NCBI RefSeq assembly: GCF_014252075.1
Contig: NZ_CP059209.1
Location: 1-64,000 of the forward strand
DNA length: 64,000 nt
Source: Blattabacterium cuenoti
GTDB lineage: Bacteria > Bacteroidota > Bacteroidia > Flavobacteriales > Blattabacteriaceae
Direction: 5' to 3'
The position numbers and the translations under genes are program-made. The notes below the pieces were generated by a model. It was not told the origin of the DNA. It did not search any database and worked only from the letters and a program-made list of their open reading frames with translations. This document shows positions 1 through 8,953 of the stretch, in pieces; position 1 is the first letter of the stretch; every line of letters starts with the position of its first letter.

Positions 1-1254
1 ATGGATAATGAAGCTTTAATAGATTCTTTTTCAGATTTTAAATATGAAAAAAATATAGATAGAGTAAGTCTTATGGCTATTTTAGAAGAATCTATCCGAT
101 GCGTTTTAAGAAAAAAATATGATTCATCTAAAAATTACGATATTATTGTAAATCCAGATCAAGGAGATTTAGAGATATGGAGAAACCGCATAGTAGTGCG
201 AGATGGAGAAGTCAAAGATATAAATAAAGAAATAGAATTATCTACAGCTCGTAAAATAGAACCTGATTTTGAAATAGGAGAAGAAGTAACAGAAAAAGTA
301 GAATTACAATCTTTGGGACGAAGAGCTGTTTTATCTTTAAGACAAAATTTGTTTTCAAAAATCAACGAATACGATAATACAAATACTTACAAGAAATTTA
401 AAAACAAAATAGGAGAAATCATTAATGTTGAAGTATATCATATTTTATCTAAGCAAATAATCATGAGAGATGAAGAACAAAACGAAATGGTTTTACCTAA
501 ACAAGAACAAATTCCAAGTGATTTTTTTAGAAAAGGAGATCCAGTTAGAGCATTGGTTAAACGAGTCGATTGGAAAGACAATAGGCCTTTTGCTATTCTT
601 ACTAGAAAAGATGATGCTTTTTTGGAAGAACTTTTTAAGCTAGAAATACCAGAAGTGTCTGATGGTTTAATTACAGTAAAGAAAGTAGCACGTATACCAG
701 GGGAAAAAGCTAAAGTTTCTGTAGAATCCTATGATGATCGGATAGATCCAGTTGGGGCTTGTGTAGGAATGAAAGGATCTAGAATTCATCCTATTGTAAG
801 AGAACTGAAAAATGAAAATATAGATGTTATAAATTATACTTCTAATACACAATTGTATATTACAAGAGCCCTAAGTCCTGCTAAAGTTTCTATGATGGAA
901 GTGAATGAAGAACACAAGTATGTTAACGTCTATGTAAAACTTGAAGAAATATCAAAAGCAATTGGAAAAGGAGGGCAGAACATAAGATTAGCTAGTCAAT
1001 TAACTGGATACAAAATCCATATATTTAGAGATTTTCCTTATGAAGATGATGTCGAATTAACAGAATTTTCTGATGAAATAGAACCAGAAGTCTTAGAAAA
1101 ATTTCATAAAGTAGGTTTAAACACGGCTAAATCTGTTTTAAATTACAGAAAAAATGACCTCAGCAAACGGACCAATCTTGAAGAAAAAATAATAACCAAA
1201 GTGGTTTCTATATTAAAAAAAGAATTTGAGGAAGAATTTAATATAAATACATAA
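1..1254 (+). CDS. nusA: Transcription termination/antitermination factor NusA
   Basis: NusA binds RNA polymerase and nascent RNA and modulates pausing, termination and antitermination in the cytoplasm. The 417-residue protein has the NusA N-terminal RNAP-binding domain (about 1-130), an S1-like domain (about 135-200) and two KH domains. The first KH has a GMKG loop near residue 256 and the second a GKGG loop at 322-325. There is no acidic C-terminal extension like that of E. coli; the length is usual for Bacteroidota. The ATG is the first base of the window and the protein starts as flavobacterial NusA does (MDNEALIDSFSDFK). It precedes infB by 44 bases, the classic nusA-infB arrangement. Confidence 0.97.
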   Translation: MDNEALIDSFSDFKYEKNIDRVSLMAILEESIRCVLRKKYDSSKNYDIIVNPDQGDLEIWRNRIVVRDGEVKDINKEIELSTARKIEPDFEIGEEVTEKVELQSLGRRAVLSLRQNLFSKINEYDNTNTYKKFKNKIGEIINVEVYHILSKQIIMRDEEQNEMVLPKQEQIPSDFFRKGDPVRALVKRVDWKDNRPFAILTRKDDAFLEELFKLEIPEVSDGLITVKKVARIPGEKAKVSVESYDDRIDPVGACVGMKGSRIHPIVRELKNENIDVINYTSNTQLYITRALSPAKVSMMEVNEEHKYVNVYVKLEEISKAIGKGGQNIRLASQLTGYKIHIFRDFPYEDDVELTEFSDEIEPEVLEKFHKVGLNTAKSVLNYRKNDLSKRTNLEEKIITKVVSILKKEFEEEFNINT

Positions 1255-1298
1255 GTTTTTTAGAGTTAATTTTTATTTTTGTTCTTATATATATTTAT

Positions 1299-3911
1299 AT
1301 GACTGATAAAATCAGATTAAAAACAGTATTAACCCAATTCAATATTTCTTTACAAAGAGTAGTTAGTTTTTTACAAAAAAAGGGAATTGAAATAGAACAT
1401 AATCCTAATGCAAAAATAGAAGAAAAAGTCTACAAATTTCTTGTTCGAGAATTTCAAACTTATAAAGAAATACGAGATGAGTCTGAGAAAGTTTTTTTGC
1501 AAAAAAGGATGGAAAAAGAAAAAATAAAAGAAGAATTGTTAAAATCAAAGCATATTCATGATCCTCAAATTATACGTGCTAAGTCAGAAAATTTAATTGG
1601 ATTTAAGAAAATAGGAAAAATCAATATTGATACATTAGACAAAAAATATGACACTAAATCTAAAGAAGAAAAAAAAAATCAATTGCATAAAAAAGTAGAA
1701 AATAAATTTAAGGAGAATAAACCTGAACACATCGATACTATCTATCAGAAATTAGATGGGGTTATGTTAACAGGAGATAGAATTGATTTATCTCAATTTG
1801 AAAAAAAAAGAACGAAACAAGAAAATCACATTAAAAAAAAACGAAAAAGAATTAAAAAAGAAATTTTTATTGATGAAATGAAAAATATTCCTGTCAAAAA
1901 AAAACAGGATAAAGAAAAAGAAAGAAAACCTTATTTTAAAAATTTTTCTGAAAAGAAAATAGATAAGTCTAAGAATAAAAAAAATTCCCAAAAATCAGGA
2001 GTTACTGATGAACAAATAGAGAAGCAAATCAAAGAAACTTTAGAAAAGTTATCATCTAAAGGAATAAAATCAAAAGCTTCAAAAATTAGAAAAGAAAAAC
2101 GTCTGTACAAAAAAGAAAAAAGACTATTGCAAAATGAGATAGAAAATGAAAAAAAAGAAAAAATACTAAAAGTAGCAGAGTTTACAACAGTTAATGAGTT
2201 AGCATCCATGATGAAAGTGAATGCAACTGATGTCATTGTTTCTTGTATGTCCTTAGGAATAATGGTTACTATGAATCAAAGATTGGATGCAGAGATATTA
2301 ACTTTAGTAGCAGATGAATTTGGATATAATGTAGAATTTGTTGGGTTAGATTTAGAAGAAGCCGTTCAAGATGATAAGGATTTAGAGGAAAATTTAAAAC
2401 GAAGACCTCCTATTATCACTGTCATGGGACATGTAGATCATGGAAAAACATCTTTATTAGATTATATTAGAAATACTAACGTTATTGCTGGAGAAGCTGG
2501 AGGAATTACTCAACATATAGCTGCTTACAGTGTAAAATGTTCTTATAATCAGAGTGTTACTTTTTTAGACACTCCAGGACATGAAGCGTTTACTGCTATG
2601 CGTGCAAGAGGAGCTCAAATAACAGATATTGCAATTATAGTTATTGCATCAGATGATCAAGTAATGCCACAAACTAAAGAAGCTATAAGTCATGCTCAAG
2701 CAGCTAACGTCCCCATTATTTTTGTATTTAATAAAATAGATAAACCCAATGCAAATACTGATAAAATTAGAGAGCAATTAGCGAATTTAAATTTTTTAGT
2801 AGAAGAATGGGGTGGAAAATATCCTTCTCAAGAAATATCAGCAAAATTGGGGACTGGAGTGGATAAATTGTTAGAAAAAGTTCTTTTAGTAGCTGAATTA
2901 TTAGATTTAAAAGCTAACCCAAATAAACCAGCAATAGGAACAGTAATAGAAGCTTCTTTAGATAAAGGAAGAGGATATATCACGACTTTACTTTTACAAG
3001 GAGGAACATTAAAGGTTGGTGATTATGTATTAGCCGGAAGTCATCATGGAAAAGTCAAAAGTATTTTAGATGAGCGTGGAAAATCCATTCTTTCTGCGGA
3101 TCCATCAAAACCTATTACTATATTAGGATTGAATGGAGCTCCTACTGCAGGAGATAAATTTAAAGTTTTTCAAGATGAAAAAGAAGCAAAACAACTTGCA
3201 TCTAGAAGAGAACAATTACAAAGAGAACAGAATATACGAGCTCAAAAACATCTTACATTAGATGAGATAGGAAGACGTATTGCACTAGGAGATTTCAAAG
3301 AATTAAAAATAATTCTTAAAGGAGATGTAGATGGTTCAGTAGAAGCTATTGCTGATGCTCTTCAAAAATTATCTACGGATACTATCATGGTAAGTATTAT
3401 TTACAAAGGGGTTGGTCAAATAACAGAATCTGATGTCTTATTAGCAAGCGCTTCAGACGCAATCATAATAGGATTTAATGTTCGTCCTAATATTGGAGCT
3501 AAGAATATAGCAAAAAAAGAAAATATAGAAATAAGAACTTACTCAATTATATATGATGTGACTAATGATATTCAAGAAGCTATGGATGGAATGCTTTCTC
3601 CTGAAATAAGAGAAAAAATATTAGGAAATGCTGAAATAAGAGAAATTTTTAAAATACCAAAGATAGGAACTATAGCTGGATGTATGGTAGTAGAAGGAAA
3701 ACTATATCGTCAAGCAAAAGTAAGATTGATTCGAGAAGGAATTGTTATACATAATGGAGTTTTTACTTCTTTAAAACGTTTTAAAGAAGATGTTAAAGAA
3801 GTTTCTAAGGGATATGAGTGTGGTTTGGGAATAAAGAATTATAATAATATAAGACCTGGAGATATTGTAGAGGTTTATGAAGAATTATCTACAGAAAAAA
3901 AAGTTAAATAA
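1299..3911 (+). CDS. infB: Translation initiation factor IF-2
   Basis: IF-2 is the GTPase that brings initiator fMet-tRNA to the 30S subunit and promotes 50S joining. The 870-residue protein has a Lys/Glu-rich, low-complexity N-terminal half (about 60-300), then the conserved IF2 N2 segment. The GTPase domain shows G1 GHVDHGKT (residues 377-384), G3 DTPGHE and G4 NKID, followed by the C-terminal beta-barrel and IF-2 domains. The N-terminal region contains a run of ten A at 1669-1678, a possible slippage site. It lies after nusA, and aspS starts immediately after its stop codon, so the three are probably co-transcribed. Confidence 0.98.
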   Translation: MTDKIRLKTVLTQFNISLQRVVSFLQKKGIEIEHNPNAKIEEKVYKFLVREFQTYKEIRDESEKVFLQKRMEKEKIKEELLKSKHIHDPQIIRAKSENLIGFKKIGKINIDTLDKKYDTKSKEEKKNQLHKKVENKFKENKPEHIDTIYQKLDGVMLTGDRIDLSQFEKKRTKQENHIKKKRKRIKKEIFIDEMKNIPVKKKQDKEKERKPYFKNFSEKKIDKSKNKKNSQKSGVTDEQIEKQIKETLEKLSSKGIKSKASKIRKEKRLYKKEKRLLQNEIENEKKEKILKVAEFTTVNELASMMKVNATDVIVSCMSLGIMVTMNQRLDAEILTLVADEFGYNVEFVGLDLEEAVQDDKDLEENLKRRPPIITVMGHVDHGKTSLLDYIRNTNVIAGEAGGITQHIAAYSVKCSYNQSVTFLDTPGHEAFTAMRARGAQITDIAIIVIASDDQVMPQTKEAISHAQAANVPIIFVFNKIDKPNANTDKIREQLANLNFLVEEWGGKYPSQEISAKLGTGVDKLLEKVLLVAELLDLKANPNKPAIGTVIEASLDKGRGYITTLLLQGGTLKVGDYVLAGSHHGKVKSILDERGKSILSADPSKPITILGLNGAPTAGDKFKVFQDEKEAKQLASRREQLQREQNIRAQKHLTLDEIGRRIALGDFKELKIILKGDVDGSVEAIADALQKLSTDTIMVSIIYKGVGQITESDVLLASASDAIIIGFNVRPNIGAKNIAKKENIEIRTYSIIYDVTNDIQEAMDGMLSPEIREKILGNAEIREIFKIPKIGTIAGCMVVEGKLYRQAKVRLIREGIVIHNGVFTSLKRFKEDVKEVSKGYECGLGIKNYNNIRPGDIVEVYEELSTEKKVK

Positions 3912-5618
3912 ATGTATAGAACACATAATTGTGGTGAATTGTGCGAAAAAGATATTGGGAAAGAAGTAATCTTATCCGGATGGATTCAAAAAAAAAGAAA
4001 TTTTGGATCTCTATGTTTTATAGACATTAGAGATTATTTTGGGATCACACAACTTATTTTTTCTAGAAAATTAGTAGATAAAAAATTTTTTTTAGGAAAA
4101 GAATTTTTAATTAAAATTAAAGGAAAAGTAGTTGAAAGATCATCCAAAAATAACAAGATTCCTACAGGAAAAATAGAAATTTTAGTATCTCAGATAGAAA
4201 TCTTGAATTCTTCTCTTCCTCCCCCTTTTTCTATTGAAAATAAGACTGATGGAAACGAAAAAATTAGAATGACATACAGATATCTTGATATAAGAAGAAA
4301 TCCTATAAAAAATAATTTGATTATTCGTCATAATCTTGCTTTAGAAATACGAAATTTTCTTTCTAAAAATGGTTTTTTAGAAATAGAAACTCCTATATTG
4401 ATAAATTATACACCAGAAGGTGCTAGAAGTTTTGTAGTTCCATCTAGAACACATGTTGGAAAATTTTATACGTTAGCTCAATCTCCTCAACTATTTAAAC
4501 AATTATTAATGATAGGTGGAGTAGATAAATATTTTCAAATTGTGAAATGTTTTAGGGATGAAGATGCCCGTTCTGATAGACAAATTGAATTTACACAAAT
4601 AGATTGTGAAATGTCTTTTGTAGGGGTAACCGACGTATTAACTTTTTTTGAATATTTTATTAAACATTTATTTAAAAAAATGAAAAATATTCAATTAGAA
4701 CCTTTTCCTTGCATTTCTTATTCTGATGCAATGAAAATGTATGGAACGGATAGTCCTGATATTCGTTTTGGCATGTCTTTTATGGAATTAAATAATTTAA
4801 TTAAAAGAAAAAATATTTCTTTCTTAAAAGAACAAGAATTAGTAATAGGAATCAAAGTAACAAAATGTCATAATGATCATGATCAGATTAATTTTTTTCT
4901 AAAAAAAATAGAAAATAAAAATATTTTTTGGATACAATATTTACCGGATAAAACGTTTCTTTCTTCTAATTCAGATTTTATGAATGAAGAAATTATGAGA
5001 ATTTTTATTAATCATTTTCAAGTAACCCCTGGTGATTTTTTATTCATTTCTTACGGGAAAAAAAGAAAAGCCAGAGAAACACTCGGAAAAATTCGTTTAG
5101 AAATAGCGAATCTTTTTAATTTAAAAAAAACCAAAATTTTTAAGCCTTTATGGATTACAGACTTACCTCTTTTTGAATGGAATGAAAAATATAAAAGATA
5201 TAAATCTGTACATCATCCATTTACAAGTCCAAAAGAAGAAGATATTCATTTGTTAGAAAAACATCCAGAAAGTATTCGTTCTAAATCTTACGATTTGATT
5301 ATAAATGGAATAGAAATTGGAAGTGGATCTATACGTATTCACAATCAAAATATACAAAATTTGATTTTTAAACATTTAGGATTTTCTGTAAAAGAAATAG
5401 AATCTAAATTCGGATTTTTTATCAAAGCTTTTGAATATGGAACTCCTCCTCATGGAGGAATAGCTTTTGGGTTAGATAGGCTAATTAATCTTTTAGAAGA
5501 AGATGATGACATAAAGAATTTTATTGCTTTTCCAAAAAACAATTATGGAAAAGATATAATGATCAAAGCTCCATCTTTTTTGAAAAAGGAAAAATTGAAA
5601 GAATTACATTTTCGTTAA
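3912..5618 (+). CDS. aspS: Aspartyl-tRNA synthetase
   Basis: This class II synthetase charges tRNA-Asp with aspartate. The 568 residues comprise an N-terminal OB-fold anticodon-binding domain (about 1-105) and the class II core. Visible motifs are AQSPQLFKQ, FRDEDARSDRQIEFTQID (motif 2) and GIAFGLDRL (motif 3, near residue 516). A GAD-like insertion lies in the middle, as in bacterial AspRS. Length is slightly under the usual 580-590. The ATG follows the infB stop directly. The 3' end overlaps the convergent ppa gene by 15 bases, leaving no room for a separate terminator. Confidence 0.98.
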   Translation: MYRTHNCGELCEKDIGKEVILSGWIQKKRNFGSLCFIDIRDYFGITQLIFSRKLVDKKFFLGKEFLIKIKGKVVERSSKNNKIPTGKIEILVSQIEILNSSLPPPFSIENKTDGNEKIRMTYRYLDIRRNPIKNNLIIRHNLALEIRNFLSKNGFLEIETPILINYTPEGARSFVVPSRTHVGKFYTLAQSPQLFKQLLMIGGVDKYFQIVKCFRDEDARSDRQIEFTQIDCEMSFVGVTDVLTFFEYFIKHLFKKMKNIQLEPFPCISYSDAMKMYGTDSPDIRFGMSFMELNNLIKRKNISFLKEQELVIGIKVTKCHNDHDQINFFLKKIENKNIFWIQYLPDKTFLSSNSDFMNEEIMRIFINHFQVTPGDFLFISYGKKRKARETLGKIRLEIANLFNLKKTKIFKPLWITDLPLFEWNEKYKRYKSVHHPFTSPKEEDIHLLEKHPESIRSKSYDLIINGIEIGSGSIRIHNQNIQNLIFKHLGFSVKEIESKFGFFIKAFEYGTPPHGGIAFGLDRLINLLEEDDDIKNFIAFPKNNYGKDIMIKAPSFLKKEKLKELHFR

Positions 5619-6101
5619 ATGATTTTTATATCGTAAACAAGATTGTTCATATACAAAAATAGCTTTATCTTGATTTTTCCAATTTCCTATTTTCACTTTT
5701 TTGTTTTCTAGATCTTTATATACTAAAAAAAAATGTTCTATCTCTTTTTTAGTATGTAAGGAAATTTCATCAATACTATTTATTGTATTATAATTTGGAT
5801 CTGCAATAGGTACACAAATAATCTTTTCATCTTCTCCTTTTTCATCTGTCATAAAAAAAATTCCAATAGGTTTTACTTGTATTAAACAACCCGGAATTGT
5901 AGGTTCTGTCAAAAAAACTAATGCATCTAATGGATCTCCATCCATAGAAAGTGTTTTTGGAATAAACCCATAATCTGTTGGATAACTCATAGGAGAGTAT
6001 AAAACTCTATCTAATCGAATTAGATTATTTTTTTTATCAAATTCATACTTATTTCTACTTCCTTTTGGAATTTCAATAAGTACATCAAAATTGACTTTCA
6101 T
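5604..6101 (-). CDS. ppa: Inorganic pyrophosphatase (family I)
   Basis: This enzyme hydrolyses pyrophosphate to phosphate and pulls biosynthetic reactions forward. The 165-residue protein carries the family I signature DGDPLDALV, the IPKGSRNKYE segment and the YPTDYGFIPKT segment. The frame stays open upstream to 6170, but homologous sequence starts at MKVNFDVLIEIPKG, so I place the start at 6101. That start lies four bases after the stop of the upstream E2 gene, suggesting translational coupling. The 3' end overlaps convergent aspS by 15 bases. Confidence 0.95.
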   Translation of the reverse strand: MKVNFDVLIEIPKGSRNKYEFDKKNNLIRLDRVLYSPMSYPTDYGFIPKTLSMDGDPLDALVFLTEPTIPGCLIQVKPIGIFFMTDEKGEDEKIICVPIADPNYNTINSIDEISLHTKKEIEHFFLVYKDLENKKVKIGNWKNQDKAIFVYEQSCLRYKNHLTKM

Positions 6102-6105
6102 ATTT

Positions 6106-7320
6106 TTATATTTTAGTATAACAATTAAATTTTTCCAAATATAAAGCAACTTTTTTAGCAAAACCTCCACCTAAAACTCCATCTATTACACGATGATCAT
6201 AAGAATGTGACAAATAAATTTTGTGTCTAATTCCTATAAAATCACCTTCTGGAGTTTCTATAATAGATAATTTCTTTTGTATTAAACCTATAGCCATAAT
6301 AGCAACCTGAGGTTGATGTATAATTGGAGTTCCAAAAAGATTTCCAAAACTCCCAATATTGCTAATTGTATAGGTTCCACCTTGAGTTTCTTCAGGTTTT
6401 AATTGATTAGATTTGGCTCTTTTAATTAAGTCATTAATAATTTTGATTAATCCTCCTAAATTATAAGAATCTGCGTGCTTTATAACAGGAACAATCAAAT
6501 TACCATTAGGTAATGCTGTAGCTAATCCTATATGAATATTTCTTTTTTTTATTATGTTTGTTCCATTAACAGAAATATTGATCATAGGAAGATCCTTAAT
6601 AGCTTTGACTACACATTCCACAAAAACAGACATCAAGGTAAGTTTTTCTCCTGTATTCTTTTGAAAAGAGTCTTTCATTTTCTCTCTCCATTTCACAATA
6701 TTTGTTACATCTGCTTCAACAAAAGAAGTAACGTGTGCAGATATGTTTTTGCTATTTATCATATGTTCTGCAGTGATTTTACGAATTCTATCCATTTCTA
6801 CAGTTTCTTCACTCTCTACCATATTGTTTTTATGATTATTACACGATAAAAATATATCACTGTATTTAGACCTAATCATTTTATTTTTTTGAATATATTT
6901 TAATATGTCTTTTTTAGTGACTCGACCTTTTTCTCCAGTTCCTTCTATTGTTTCTAATTCGTAAAAACTAACTCTTTCTTTATGGGCAATAGTACGTACA
7001 AGAGGAGAATAAAAACGTTTTTTATTTTCTTCCATTGTTTCATCTTTTTCATCTTCTACAGGGATTTTCTTTAATTTTTCTTCCGTTTCTAAAATTGCTA
7101 TCGTATTTCCTACCTTAGCCACTTCATTAGGAGAAAATAATTTCTTTTTCAATATCCCATTGACTGGAGAAGAAATTTCAGAATCTACTTTATCTGTAGC
7201 TATTTCTACCAAAAGGTCATCTTTTTTTATAGAATCTCCTTCTTTTTTTAACCAACGAATGATAGTAGCCTCAGCTATACTTTCACCCATGGCTGGAAGG
7301 GGCAAATTATACTCGGCCAT
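6106..7320 (-). CDS. Dihydrolipoamide acyltransferase, E2 of a 2-oxoacid dehydrogenase complex
   Basis: E2 transfers the acyl group from lipoyl-lysine to CoA in pyruvate or branched-chain 2-oxoacid dehydrogenase. The 404 residues show one lipoyl domain with DKV lysine at K44, a peripheral-subunit-binding domain (about 104-142, ending GRVTKKDIL) and a catalytic domain ending in HSYDHRVIDG. It is distinct from the sucB-type E2 at 56323. In Flavobacteria this type usually serves the pyruvate or branched-chain complex; substrate cannot be read from sequence, so no symbol is given. No E1 or E3 gene is adjacent. ppa follows four bases downstream on the same strand. Confidence 0.9.
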   Translation of the reverse strand: MAEYNLPLPAMGESIAEATIIRWLKKEGDSIKKDDLLVEIATDKVDSEISSPVNGILKKKLFSPNEVAKVGNTIAILETEEKLKKIPVEDEKDETMEENKKRFYSPLVRTIAHKERVSFYELETIEGTGEKGRVTKKDILKYIQKNKMIRSKYSDIFLSCNNHKNNMVESEETVEMDRIRKITAEHMINSKNISAHVTSFVEADVTNIVKWREKMKDSFQKNTGEKLTLMSVFVECVVKAIKDLPMINISVNGTNIIKKRNIHIGLATALPNGNLIVPVIKHADSYNLGGLIKIINDLIKRAKSNQLKPEETQGGTYTISNIGSFGNLFGTPIIHQPQVAIMAIGLIQKKLSIIETPEGDFIGIRHKIYLSHSYDHRVIDGVLGGGFAKKVALYLEKFNCYTKI

Positions 7321-7426
7321 CTAGATTAATCGTTTTATATTTGCAGATACTAATCAGATTTTACAATCTAATACTAATGAAAATAGAAAACTTACAAGAC
7401 CAAAAATAATAAATTCATTTTAAAAA

Positions 7427-8953
7427 ATGAAAATTCTTTCTTTAAATCAAATCAGAAGTGCTGATCAATACTGTATTGATTACGAATCTATTTCTTCTCT
7501 TGAATTAATGAATAGAGCAGCTAAAAGCTGTTTTAATTGGATTCTAAAAAATAGACGCTTTCAAGTTAGAAAAGTTCCATTTATAGTTTTATCAGGAAAC
7601 GGAAATAATGGAGGAGATGGACTTTCTTTGGCTAAAATGTTATATTTTTACGGAGCTAAAATTTCCGTATACATTGTGAATATTTCTAACCAATTTTCAA
7701 ATGAATTTCTAATCAATAAGGAAAAAATATTAAGATATGGAATTCCTTTACAAGTTATTTGTGAAGGAGATAAATTTCCTTTATTGGATAAGGAAAGTTA
7801 TTTAATTGATGCTATTTTTGGAATAGGATTTAATCGATTGATCAACAAATATTGGAAGTCTTTTTTTCATTACATCAATGAAAAAAAGTTTCAGTCCGTT
7901 CTATCTATAGACATCCCTTCTGGTCTTTTTATGGAAAAAAATCACGATGATTTTACAGGAATAATTAAGGCTACTCATACTTTAACTTTTCAAGTTCCAA
8001 AATTACCTTTTTTCTTTCCAAGTTATGAAAATTATGTTGGAAAGTGGGAAATATTGAACATTGGATGGAAAAGTGATTTCCTTCAAAAAATGCAAACAAA
8101 AAACTTTTATATAGATGATCAATGCATTTATGCTATAAAAAAAACAAGAAAAAAATTTTCCCATAAAGGAGATTATGGACATGGAATTATTATAGGAGGA
8201 AATCATGGTATGATGGGATCTGTTATCCTTTCTGCAAAAGCAAGTTTACGAACTGGAATAGGAAAATTAAGCGTATATGTCCCTTATTGTGGATATGAAA
8301 TTATACAGAATGCTCTTCCGGAGGTTATTGTAAAAACAGATATGAAAAAACATTGGATAAGTGATATTGTTATCCCCGCTGATATAAATGCAATAGGAAT
8401 AGGAGTAGGAATGGGGAAACATCCTAAAACTGAATATGCTTTTGCATCTTTTCTATTAAAAGTGAAATACAAAAATATATCTATGATAGTTGATGCAGAC
8501 GCCTTAAATATATTATCAAATCAATTGGAATTATTAAATCTTCTTCCAAAGAATACTATTCTTACTCCACATCCAAAAGAATTTTATAGATTGGTTGGCC
8601 CATGGAAAAATGATTATCAAAAATTAGATCTTTTAAAGAAAATGTCTATGACATATAAAACATTTGTTGTATTAAAAGGGGCTCATACCATTATTTCTAC
8701 TCCCTGTGGAGATCTGTATTTTAATAGTACTGGAAATCCAGGAATGTCAAAAGCTGGAAGTGGAGATGTTCTGACTGGAATGATAATGAGTTTATTATCT
8801 CAAGGTTATTCTCCAAAAAAATCATGTATAATGGGTGTTTATTTACATGGATTAGCAGGAGATATTGCTTCAAAAAAATTAAGCGAAGAATCAATCATTT
8901 CTAGTGATATTATTAATCACATAGGATCTGCTTTTCAGAAAATTACAATTTAA
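7427..8953 (+). CDS. nnr: Bifunctional NAD(P)H-hydrate epimerase / ADP-dependent dehydratase
   Basis: This repair enzyme restores hydrated NADH and NADPH. The N-terminal YjeF-type epimerase domain (about 1-215) contains LSGNGNNGGDGL. The C-terminal ribokinase-like dehydratase domain (about 235-508) contains HKGDYGHGIIIGG and the nucleotide-site segment GNPGMSKAGSGDVLTG. Its 508 residues match the fused bacterial form. The ATG follows a 106-base spacer shared with the divergent E2 gene. The 3' end overlaps lnt by 11 bases in convergent orientation. Confidence 0.95.
   Translation: MKILSLNQIRSADQYCIDYESISSLELMNRAAKSCFNWILKNRRFQVRKVPFIVLSGNGNNGGDGLSLAKMLYFYGAKISVYIVNISNQFSNEFLINKEKILRYGIPLQVICEGDKFPLLDKESYLIDAIFGIGFNRLINKYWKSFFHYINEKKFQSVLSIDIPSGLFMEKNHDDFTGIIKATHTLTFQVPKLPFFFPSYENYVGKWEILNIGWKSDFLQKMQTKNFYIDDQCIYAIKKTRKKFSHKGDYGHGIIIGGNHGMMGSVILSAKASLRTGIGKLSVYVPYCGYEIIQNALPEVIVKTDMKKHWISDIVIPADINAIGIGVGMGKHPKTEYAFASFLLKVKYKNISMIVDADALNILSNQLELLNLLPKNTILTPHPKEFYRLVGPWKNDYQKLDLLKKMSMTYKTFVVLKGAHTIISTPCGDLYFNSTGNPGMSKAGSGDVLTGMIMSLLSQGYSPKKSCIMGVYLHGLAGDIASKKLSEESIISSDIINHIGSAFQKITI

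Noticed and set aside
1274-1281. TATTTTTG before infB as a promoter
   Set aside because: Too close to the ATG and without an upstream TTTG; nusA-infB is normally co-transcribed.
1931-2236. 101-codon open frame on the minus strand
   Set aside because: Antisense to the A-rich N-terminal region of infB; Phe/Ser-rich composition is the mirror of Lys/Glu codons.
6532-6849. 105-codon open frame on the plus strand
   Set aside because: It lies antisense to the E2 catalytic domain and has no recognisable domain; a chance frame in AT-rich DNA.
7336-7343. TATATTTG upstream of nnr as a promoter
   Set aside because: No upstream TTTG at 17-23 bases and a long distance to the start; likely chance in AT-rich DNA.
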